From Bretschneidera sinensis (lineage: Eukaryota; Streptophyta; Magnoliopsida; Brassicales; Akaniaceae), in assembly GCA_023935145.1 (NCBI GenBank), contig CM043700.1, positions 2,816,001-2,880,000 of the forward strand: DNA of 64,000 nucleotides. The letters are read 5' to 3'. Below the pieces are notes generated by a model. It was not told the DNA's origin, made no database searches, and worked only from the letters and a program-made list of their open reading frames with translations. The position numbers and the translations under genes are program-made. This document shows, piece after piece, positions 1 through 12,000 of this stretch. How positions within the stretch are numbered: the stretch's first letter is position 1; every line of letters begins with the position of its first letter.

Positions 1-80
1 AACACATAAAGCAGTAATGCCTGATGTGACTACAGTATGAAAAATTAAATATTAAAATGTACAAGGCAAACTAAACCAAC

Positions 81-3000
81 CAATTTGTGTTGCTGTTCCA
101 AGATGCAAGGGATGGGGCCTATTTTCTGAAGGCACAGTAACATTTCTAAAAGAAACTTCAACATCAAGTCCATAAAGCTCCTTCACCTAAAAATTGTAGG
201 TAGAAAGACCAGGTATTTTCAAACAATATACTGATGAACTTTTACAGAGACTCAAGTATGAGCAGTGTTAAACTCATTTGAAATGTGAACCTTGAAGAAG
301 AGCTCAGTGACAGGATTGCCTTCAAACCATTCAAAATGTCTGGCACTACATTCTCCCCATAATAGACCTCCTTTGCCAAATTCTCTCCAACAGCAAGTTC
401 CTACAGGAGTTGCATATGTTATTTCATATTAAAAAGAGCAAGAAAAAAAACATTTCTGGGTGCCACAAAATGATAACAAAATGCAGGTCATCAATGCTAG
501 TGCAGAATAGAGATATTTGGTAATCCATGGTAACCAGAATAAGACACTATTCAATTGTGGTAATCTCATGTTAGGTTAACCTCTCAGAAATCAGACTTGA
601 AACAGACTAATGACTAGATTCACCTATAACCACTGGCATAACCATGAAAAATTATCATTGAAAAAGATTACACTAGAATATTAGAGCGTTGACTATTCCC
701 ACCAAACCTAGGTCCTAGCAAAGAGGAATGCATTAGCTTTGCCACAAATTATTAGATGCTCTTAAGAAACTGAAGATAAAGAAAAAAATTATATCCATTA
801 AAACTAACAAAAAAATAGACACAAAAGTCAACATATTCCCTAACTAGTCAAGGCACCAGAGGGGAAGAGGAACATCAGTGTAAAAGCTAAAAAATATGAA
901 CTTCGTTTTTAAGTCATATTGATGTAGAACAGTAATAGAAGAAGAAATAAAAACCAGGCTACCCTGAGGATTGGAAGAGAAGCCGGGCTACCCTGGGGAT
1001 TGGAAAAGAAACCAGGCTACCGGGGAGGTTGAGAAAAAAATTGATACTCACTATCAATAATTTTATTTTCATTTAAAGCTATTTGAAAAATAACATAGGA
1101 ATCTCTTATATAGATATCTTTAAGAATCCTAATCCTAAACCTAAACCTAAACCAACACTGTAAATAAATAAACTCAAAGCTGATCAAATAGAAACCAGAC
1201 TACTCTTGGATTGGAAGAGAAAAGCTGGGCTACCTTCGAGATTGGAAAAGAAACCGAGTTACCTTGGAGGTTGAGAAGAAAATTGATATTCACTATTAAT
1301 AATTTTATTTTCATTCAAAGCTATTCGAAAAGTAACATAAAGATCTCTTATATAGAGACCTTTAGAAATCCTAATCCTAAACCAACACTGTAAATAAAGA
1401 AACTCAAAACTGATCAAATACCATATACCAATCCTATTCTAAGAAATTAAATCTTAATCAAAGACTATATGCTAGGATCCATACTAAAATACAATTCTTT
1501 CATGATTACAAATTTACAACTTTGTCCTTATACCCTTATTTACCCCATCATTCTCTAACACTTAGAAAAAACTCGACCTTGAGTTTTGAAGTGATAAAGC
1601 AACAAGATCTGTGATGCTTATACAAATGAAGCATAGTCATGAAAGTCTTGAAAATCGAGGTCTCTACCAAAACAAAAAAATTTGGCGGAGAATATATGTT
1701 GTGGAGGAGCTTCAAACCAAATAGGCAGTATAAAATCAAAACGAGGAGCTTGCCTAACAATCATTGTCTCACTTATGTCTTCAATCTTTTCTCTTGGCAT
1801 GGAAGTTTGTTCTGGTTTACTATTTGCATTGACCACCTGTTCAATATCTAGCTACCAACTTCAACATTGCTCAGCTCCTCATTCTTGTCTTAGGTGTGCT
1901 TGCAATACATGGTCTCAACTTGCTCGACAAAAACTTCCGACGTGCCATAAAGCGTCTCTAAGTCAATGATCTTGGAAGCTTCATCTTCGTGGTTCTCAAG
2001 TTGGAATTGAGCATAATTAACCGGCTTTGATGGACTAGGAATAAAACCACAGTTGCGATTAAAATTGGCAGTGAATCATTTTATTCTCTTAGAAACCCTA
2101 TCAAGTACTTTTTGAAATCGGTTCTCTTGGTGAGTAATAGCCAATTTTCATCTGACAACAATAGTCGTAAACACAACGACCATTCAACTTTGTTTTAGTC
2201 CAAAAATCATTTGGATGCCTAGCAAATTGCACAATAGCTTGAAAATCATAACAAGTTTGAGAGATAATAATTTTTTTCATACAACGACCATTTAACTTTG
2301 TTTTAGTCCAAAAATCATTTGGGTGCCTAGCAAATTGCACAATAGCTTGAAAATCATAACAAGTTTGAGAGATAATAATTTTTTCAACAAAACCATATGG
2401 ATCAAAAACCTTATGCAACACATCCTGCGTGACCGGATATAATACACCATGAATGGTCATACAAAGCATATTGGTTTGCAAAACTGAACCCGTTACTCAT
2501 AACAGGTGGCTATATTTTTTTTCAAAATCTGATATGGTTTAAGGTGTGTTTGGGTGTTTGTGTTTGGGTTAGGGTGTATTTGGGCATGGGTAAGGGATTT
2601 GGTTTTAGACTCTATACCAAATTGATGTAGAACAGTAATAGAAGAAGAAATAGAAACCAGGCTACCCTGAGGATTGGAAGAGAAACCAAGCTACCCTGGG
2701 GATTGAGAAAGAAACCAGGCTACCCTGGAGGTTGAGAAGAAAATTGATACTCACTATCAATAATTTTATTTTCATTCAAAGCTATTCGAAAAATAACTTA
2801 GGGACCTCTTATAAAGAGATCTTTAGGAATCCTAATCCTAAACCAACACTGTAAAAAAAGAAACTCAAAACTGATCAAATAGTATATCCTAATCCTATTC
2901 TAAGAAATTAAATCCTAATCAAATACTATATACTAGGATCCATACTAAAATACAATTTTTCATGATTATAAATTTACAACTTTGTCCCTGTACCTTTCTG

Positions 3001-6000
3001 TACCGCATCACATATGTTCATCAACCTGAGAATTCATTAACATTTTCTCTAAGGCATAATAGAATAACCAATCAAAATCCACGCAACAAAATAACCACAA
3101 GCTAGATGCCGATACAACATAATAACTGCTTGTAATCTCCATTTATTTAAAGACGGTATCGCTTACAGAAATTGTCTACAATGTTACAGAATTTTTGTTA
3201 AATATATTTTTTTTATTATGATCAACACTTTGAATCTAAGGTTTAATGATCATTTCATTTTTATTTTTTTGTAAATGAATATGAGATTGTAGAGTTTTAT
3301 GTCAGATTATATCAAAGTTTCTCAAGGCATTTGAGATGCAAACTACAAGCATCAAGAATTTCAAGGCAATCAAAACAAAATTGCAAAGAAAATAGCACCA
3401 GACTAAAGAGACATGCTATAAGTAACCCAAGGCAAGTTCCTTTTACATTGGGCAATGATTTCAGCTCGTGCTCACGGACTAAAGAGATGTGCTATAACTG
3501 ACCCAAGGCAAGTTCCTTTACATTAGGCAACTATTTCAGCTCGGGCTCACATGAACACAAGGTTACAGCCATTGGATCAAGGAATTTTCATATTTGACAT
3601 AAAATCCGCTTGATATGATGGTTGTTAACTCGTGGCCTAAGCATGAGCTCACTGAATTGTTGTCTTTTTAAATTTTCCTAGGCTTTTAAATCTTATCATG
3701 TGAATCTAGTGCATCCAAGGAGTTCCAACAGGATTATACATCATAAGCTGAATTTTACACCTTTCTATGGCTTTAAAGGCTTCATTATTAAATGATTCAT
3801 TAAATGATTTACGACTAATTTTGACTGACTATAGGATACTTGAAAAATGCATGCGTGCCCTAAATCCCTAACACACATGCAAGAGATAACTGTGGAGAGA
3901 TCATCTCTTTTAAAATTATTTGTATGATTTCCCAAACACGCTTCAAACTAAAAACAAAAATTCTTATAAAAAATAAAAACAAAAATCTAAACAGCTTATG
4001 TTCAGAGTTTCAGACCTCAATGTTGACTTTCTCAAGTTGGTTTTTACCTTCATGGTGTTTCTCATGTATACTTTCCGTCAACCATAGCCCCCTTTCCTTA
4101 GCATTTTTTAATTAGTTTTGTTATTTATAAAACAAACAGACAAACTAAATTTGAACAAAAATAATTTTCTCAGAAAAAAGGGTAGGAAGTAACCAGTCCT
4201 TGGCAACCCTCCCAAGGCGTGACCACAGGAGACTCTACCCATTGCATAACCAATACCACTCCAGGAAACCAGGAGACACTTAGCTTAATCCTAATGTTTA
4301 GGGTTCCAACTTCTAATTAAACAATCTTTGTTTAGATGCGCCAACCCTTTGCTCCACCTTCTAGGAAAAATGGCCTACCATGTCTTCCGTCGCGCATAGG
4401 ATAGGGATCCAGATTCTAGGTAACTTATCTCCCAACAAAAAGGTAATAGCCTTAAAGATAAAACAAGCATAATAAGCAAACCTGAGGTATTGTTTTTCAA
4501 AGATGTATGTAAAAAGAGATGATGGCACCGACAGGTACGAAGCTTGGTAACCAAGGCCTCTTCAGTTAGACCATCCTCTAACGAATATGTCTTCATAGTC
4601 TCCAAGACTAGAGTCATACAATACCCCCTTGCCGAGTGAGATATACCTAGAAATTCCAAAAATATTTTATAAGAAATAAAAATTTATTGAAGTCGTCAAA
4701 ATAGTGTAGCGCAAATAATGAGAGTGAGTCACTAGTGTCTAACAACTTATTTAATCAGAATGAAAAGATATACAGATATCAGTCATAATGGTAAATAATT
4801 AGATTTCATATACTTAGAACAAGTTGCTCTACAGACAAATCAGCTATTTTCATTCAAAAATTTCATAAAATAAACCAATCAATGTAAGCTAACTATTTTA
4901 CAGCAACCAGTAGAAATATAGAGGAAGACAACAAAAAAGAGTCTCATTCAATAAAATAATAAGACCAAAATATCATTAAGAAAACGTGGAATGATTGATT
5001 TCATAACTAACTCGGAAAATAAACTTTATATCCCTAGAGTTTTGTTGAGAATCCTATTATGTGTCCTAGTAGGTTTCTTAAATCTTATCTAGTTTATATT
5101 TATCTTATCTAGTTGATGTCTCCTAATCCTATTAGATGTGATATTCATAAGTTTATATATTGGACATCTGAATTGTATTCAAATCAATCAATAAAACAGA
5201 ATTCTTTTTCAATTCCCTTATTTCAACAAGTTTATTGTAAATATAAATATATAATTTATGCATACTTGGCAATTAAATTCTTTTAATCATTTGTAACAAG
5301 GATTTTTGAGCTGTTAAAGCTTTACACAATCTTGGGTAAGCTGTAGGTTAGTTTGAAAAGAACTAAGGCAAATATTACTTCTCCAACAAGAGTTCCCCTT
5401 AAGTGCAATGAAGAACCCTTAAGATTATTCACTTTATGCCTGATCACAGAGAAAAGATAAAAAAAAAATAACTGAAATAGATGATTTACTTCTTGGACTC
5501 CTGAATTAAAGAAAGATCTAAAAAGTCAAGAATCCTGTTGTGGCCTGCATAAATTTAATTTAAAATTTTAGATATTTCTTCACAGAAATGGTATGTGTAC
5601 AAGCAAGTTCCACGATCTACCAATAAACTTTAAAACGTATGTAGCAACACCACATTCGTACATGGTACGAGCAATGTTATCTTGCTATGTATTTCGTAAT
5701 GACACCACCCACATGTATCCACATACCAATGGAAAATTTAAAATTCATTCTTATTTAATGTCGGCATGATATTATTGTTGAGAGTCCTAATTAGGTTTCC
5801 AATTATGTGTCATAGTAAGCTTCTTAAATCTTATCGATTTTTATGTCAATCTTATTAAGTTATGTCTCTTAATTTCAACATGGTATCATAGCAATGTTCT
5901 CTCTTGGGATCCTGAATAAATTTTCCTTCTTTCTTTTAAAAAAAAACTATTCATGGGTACTATTTACGTCACTGTTCTCGGGTACTATTCATGACACTAT

Positions 6001-9000
6001 TATTAGATACTGTTCACGACACTATTTTTCGAGTACTGTAAAGAGTTTGATAAACAGATTCGTACGAAAAAAAGTGTAAAAAAATGCTACAAAAAAATCA
6101 TTCTTATGGCTTCATGTGGGTGCATATGATATCTACGCTCCAAGAGTCCTAATTAGGTTTCCTGTTATGTGTCATAGTAGGTTTCCTAAATCTTATCTAT
6201 TTTTATGTCTATATTATCTAGGTACGTCTCTTAGTCCTGTTAGGTCTGATATTCATAAGTCTATATATATGAATGTTGAATTGTATTCAGATCATTAATC
6301 AATAATACAAAATTGTTTTCTAATTCTTAATTTCAACAATTATGAATACTGACAAAGCATCACCACATAGGAACTTGCGTCAATATCTAAAACATGTTCA
6401 AAAAACTTGTCTATACATATGTATAGTAATGATTTTTTCCTAATTTCACATTATACAGTTACATCCAATACAGAAAATATAAGCATCCCAAAATATTGAA
6501 GCTAGTGGTTTCCTCTTGAGAAACAATAAAATAAGAAATGCCTAAAAGGCATACAAAATATCCATGCCACTAGTTTTGAGTAGTATAAGGTCTCACTTCC
6601 GAAACATCATCTACCAAATTGCACCTACTAACAATGATATATGACCTGTACCTCATCAAGTTAAACGATTCTAGCCATGCAAAAGGCAATAATTACTTGT
6701 ACCATAAAATGAGGCTGCATATAAAAGATGATATCAATGGCCTTAAGAAATTAATAGAAACAAAATGAAAGCATACAATGTGCAACAAAAATCGAAGAAT
6801 AAGCCATACAATGCAACAAAATGATGTTTGGTCTGGTGATTTCTTTTAAAGCATCAATTTCCTGAAGTCTTTTCCTCCATGAGGGAAAATAATGCTTTAT
6901 TTAGCTTGTGTTTCTCATTTGATGGATGAGATTGTGTGGAATATCCCCTTTAGCCAGAATGTCCATGATTGGGAACACAATACTGTTGGAAATTTTTTTG
7001 AAGTGCTCTATAGTGTGAGACTGGAATACATAAAGGAGGACATTGTGAGATGGAAGTTTAAAAAAGGGGGAGTTTAGAGGTAAATTCCTTCTACAAGGCT
7101 CTAGCCAACAACCTCCCCATTGAAGGAAAATCCAATTTTCCTTTAAAAGCCATTTGGAAGGCAAGTGCTCCTTCAAAAGTCGTTTTTTCTTTTAAATGGG
7201 AAGCAACTTGGAAAGGATCTTGACCATTGATAATCTTCAAAAGAGAATGCTCCAGGTTCATTTATAATGACGATCCGATTCTAGGCTATATTTCAAGAAG
7301 GATCCGACATAGTTTTATAGGTATACTACCTAAAGTAAAAATTGAAGTCCTTATGATTCAATCGTTATTATTTTTGCATGGAGAAGGCGCGAGTCTATTC
7401 ATCATCTCTAATTGTGATGTCCCCAAATGAGACGATTATGGGAATTGGCTCTCAGAAATCAGAATCTCTTCGGAAGGTTGTTGCCGGTTTCTTGCAAGAT
7501 GAGATTTGGGCATGAGGTAATCACACTTCTGGAGAAAGAACGAAAGTCATTGCGATCATTCCAACCTCAATTTTTTGGCTTGTGGTTTTTTCATGGGAAG
7601 GAAAGAACGATTGGTTCCTTTAAGGGTAGGTGTTACATAATTTAAATTTTGGCTGAATAGGGATTTTTCCGTAAAGGAGGAAGAGCTCATAGAGTTAACA
7701 GAATTTTTTTCTTGTTAACAATCCCTTTTGTATTACCTTTTTATAATAAATTGTACTGTACCAATAAAAAAACTTGTCAATAAAATTTGAACATATTGTT
7801 GTTTAATGCATGATATAGATTGAAACAACTATTACAAAAATTATGCATAATATGTTCATACCAACAACAGGCATTGGTTCTGGAAAGTCAAGATCATGAT
7901 CAACTCCAACAAGCCCAAATACGTAAGGACTACCTGGATGCGCATGCCTGAATGCTTAGAGAAACAAGTCAGAACAACTTTGCATGTCAAGAATTGTAAG
8001 GAAAAATGGTTAGAGAAGAAGAAAAAATAAACAAAAGTACTAACACAATAAACCTTAGCAAAACATAAAAGTAGCACCAAAAACCTTCGCGTTCTATGCT
8101 CCCAATACCATGAATCTACCTCCAAAGGATATAAAAAAACAAGCACTTTCATTTTCATCTTGACATTATTTATGTGAAGTGTCCAACAAGCAGCTTGTGT
8201 TTCTAGACAGAAATTCTAGGAGGAGAGAGCACTAACAACCTGTTCAGTTGCTCTCAAAGAGCCAGTGAACCCAGGTCAGTGGAAAAAGATAAGGTAAGCA
8301 TCCAAAGCAGCATCAGCCAAACTAATATATCCAGTTTACCTCGCAACATATTTAGTTTATCCAGAAGCAACATGTCTTGAAGTAGCCTTCCCATTAGTAG
8401 AGGATGAAAATAAAACGACTGATGAGACAAATAGATTCTCTACTACAGTTGAGTGGGATCTCAGTGATCTAAGTAAAGCAGCCAACTACACTTTTATGCA
8501 TGGTTAGAGTAGGCACAATTAATAATGGGCTCCTTTATGTCATATTTTGGTGTTCAGTAATGACTCTAGTCATGCATCCAAATTCTATCTATACCATGAT
8601 GGAGTAATCTGAATTTAATAGAACATCCAAATGCCCCTTCAAATAAGGCATAAGTAATCCACCAAAACAGTTTGATTATAAAAGAAGAAAGAGAGAAGAG
8701 AAAAGCAAAACCCTAAAAACTTGCTAGAAGGTTTCTCTACTGGCACATTAAGATACAAGGGCACAGACCACAGTAGAAATTGCTTTAGCTAAAAAAAAGA
8801 GCAAAAATTGTAGGATTTATTATTTGTTGCTATTACTAACCAAAAGAAAAATCATCAATAACATACTAAAGACCAAAATGCTTACTTAAACAAAACACGA
8901 GGTGAAAAAAAATAAAATCATGCCTTATAGTTCTTAGTTACTAATTTTGTTTACACTAAAAGAAGTTTTTATTTACATGGAATCCATTTTGGTGTGGTTA

Positions 9001-12000
9001 AATTCACTCAGATCATGCCATTTTTTCTCTTTTTTATCTAGGTCAGGTCAGCTATCAAATGATTCAAAAAAATATTATTGCCATAAAAGCTCCCAATTAG
9101 ATGGTGCATGTAGGTAAAGATTCTTTGCATTCATCCACATCATCATTATCAATCATCTTTTCTCTTAACCTCATATTATTTGACGATATTTCCGTTCCAG
9201 TTAATCTAAGTGCATCTCTCCCATTTAACAATATACATAACAAATACTTGGTGTTCAACTAACTAAATTGAATATAAGAAGCAAGATTTGAACACTAATA
9301 CAGAAAAGAGAAAGAACATGCACAAGTAACATCTTCACTTCATTGATTCAACAGATATCCTTTTTGAAGTAAAAAGTACATTGACCCGATGGACTGTAGC
9401 TGAATCCAATCCTGATTTTATTTTAACTTTATTTAAAATAATTCATTTATGCACAAGATATCTTTAAAAAATGTCCTATAGGCACAATAATCCAAAACAT
9501 GCTTCAGGCTATGAAAGAAATTGTCTCCTTCCTTACGCTAAACAAAGACAAACTTTAATCAAACATTGAACAGATACCACAAAACTAATGGCACGTTAGA
9601 ATAATACAAGAACATCAGGAAGAAGTGAGTCATTGACATAAGATTACCCCGATATAAATCGACCTTTACGAGCACGAGCTTGTGTTGGACCCTGAACTTC
9701 CTCCACTATGCACTACAAAAACAGAATCCACTCAACAGAATAGCCAGATAGAATTGATTCTTTGCCATATCTACATTGGGCATGCCCAAAAGAATAGAAG
9801 ATCAAGTTTAAAAAAAAAACACCACATGTCAAAATAAATGGAAAAAACGTTTCCATCCTGTCATCTGCAGTCTTTACCATGCTGCTATGCCTCCTTATGA
9901 TTTTTCCAATTACAACTTGTCATCAAGGGTTATGAAATGCAGGTGCTGTGAATTTTGGATCCTTGAAGCACAAATGCAATAAGACAAGGATATTTTCTCA
10001 CTATTTTTACCCCCATTTATTCAGAAATAGAAGACATTTGAGGCCTCTCAACTTTAAGGCTAGAAACAAAGGACATGCATGGCACATTCATTTTTCATCA
10101 CTTTCTAACAGTAAACTGTAACAGAGAGAATCAAAAGGGAAAAGTGTCAAAAACCAGAGGGTGGTGTGCAAGCGTGGGTACACACACTTATACACATGTT
10201 CACCATGAAGAGAAAAACAAGCAAGCATGTCTAATGCGATATAGTTGTTAATAGTAAGAAATTTAAGAATAAAGTGGAACTAATTCACTTAAAACTAACA
10301 ACAAAACTTTTATAAAATTTACGAATTATAGCGAGAAAATGAATTATTGCTGTATTCTAAGAATATAAATAGTTATTTGGACCTAAAGGTGTGGAGCAAC
10401 AAAGCTTTTGACAGCAATGGGCGGCTTCTTTACAATTTTATACGGTACTTCTTTTGGCCGAAATGGACAGACAAAAAGGAAGCAGCTTTCCATTTTCCTA
10501 AAAAGGCCTTTCTCCTGTGTACGTCATCCAGAATGCTGACCTAGATATTGTTTTAACACTTAACAGTTTCACATAAATCAGCTGCTCAAGAAAGCCAAAC
10601 CAATGATCTCACACTTGCTGGCCACATACTCTTACCATTGCAACAGAGAATGGCCCCTCAGACTGGACGTACTCTAATTATTAGATGGTCAGCGCAAATA
10701 GACTATAAGAACTAACAGTTCCGTTTGGTTGGGGGAGTAAGGTAGGATTGGACAAATCTAATCGCACCTCAGTCCCTTGTCTGATGTTTGGTTCACTCTC
10801 ATACTATCCACTTGGGATTGGGTTGGGATTAATTTAGTTCTTATCCCAATGTTTCTGTCCCACCCACCCACCCCATGGGACAGAAATAATCCCACCTCTG
10901 TGGTATTAAATTTTGTTTCTCCACCCATTTTACCCCTGTTTGCAGAGACCTATTTTTCCTCTCTTCTATTTCCTCCTTCCCTTTCTTCTTCTTCCCTTTC
11001 TCCTTCTCCTTCTCCTTCTCCTTCTCTTCCCCCTTCTACTTCTTCATCCTCGATCTGCAGATCTGCACAAGGCCGGGTGATATCTGTGCGAGGCAGCGCC
11101 GGCTCAAAGCGAAGCCGCGCCGCCTCGTGCAGATCGAGGAGAAAGAAGAAGGGGGAAGAGAAGGAGAATAAGAAGAAAAAAGGGAAAAAAATCAGTGTTG
11201 CCTCATTGTTGATGATGATGAACAAAGAGGGTACTTTGGTATTTCTCCTTCTAATCCTACTTTGGTCCCAATTCAGCAATATCTTGAACCAAACATATTA
11301 CCTCTTTAATCCCATCTAACCCTAACCCATACTAATCCTAATCCCATCCCACTATAATCCTATCCGTGAACCAAACGGGCCAACAATGTTCAAGAATAAC
11401 CATATATGTAGACACCTAAAGATTCGACCCTATGTGCAAATCAAAGATAAATAAATGCATGTGCACACATACATGCACGTGCTAATGCCCACAAATATAC
11501 ATGCATATATACACACTTACACACACAATCAATTATAAAATCATTAATCGCCAGAATCACTGTACTCACCACTGAATAACCATTACGTGTCAAATCATCC
11601 AAAGTTTGTCGAAGATTCTGTAAAAGAGCATTTACTTAAAGCTCAATAAAGCACTGACTACAGAAGAGAATAAACATAAATGGCAAGGATATGCAACTAA
11701 ATACTTTATAAATAGTAATTGAGGAAAAGCATTTTAATACAGAGTTAACTTGACCATTTAAAATCCCAAGTTATGTATTTTCTGCAATCATTAATAAGAT
11801 GTATTTTTTTAAGTTACAAAAAAATCACCCAACATAATCAATTTAATAATCAGGTCTACTTTAAAATCCCATTGGAGGGGCTCTTATATAAGCACCCAAC
11901 ATAATCCAAATAGGAAACTAAACAACCCTAATTTCCTAAATCCTAGAATATCTAAGAAACAACTAAGATATTATAACTTGGCTAAATATCCCTAATACCA

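Larger units (their letters stand above)
920..3010 (-). mobile_element. Short LTR retrotransposon with intact ends, pol-less, in an MSH1 intron
   Basis: Two direct repeats beginning TGATGTAGAACAG and ending CATCA bound this element, and the 5 bp CATAT occurs immediately outside both ends (915-919 and 3011-3015), a target-site duplication. In the minus orientation the internal start next to the right LTR reads TGGTATAGAGTC, close to the usual initiator-Met tRNA primer site TGGTATCAGAGC. The internal part (1551-2622) has no protease, RT or integrase; it holds an RRM-like ORF and a gypsy-like pol tail remnant next to the left LTR. It is therefore a non-autonomous deletion derivative, inserted in the same orientation as MSH1, between exons 9 and 10. 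Confidence 0.88.

Noticed and set aside
1129..1153. Telomere-like CCTAAAC repeats
   Set aside because: Only about three imperfect units, and they are an expansion of the LTR sequence 'cctaatcctaaacc' seen in the other copies.
10777..11319. 180-codon plus-strand frame, with a 109-codon frame on the other strand
   Set aside because: Both come from the CT/GA inverted repeat of the foldback element; low-complexity Ser/Pro and Glu/Lys text without a domain.
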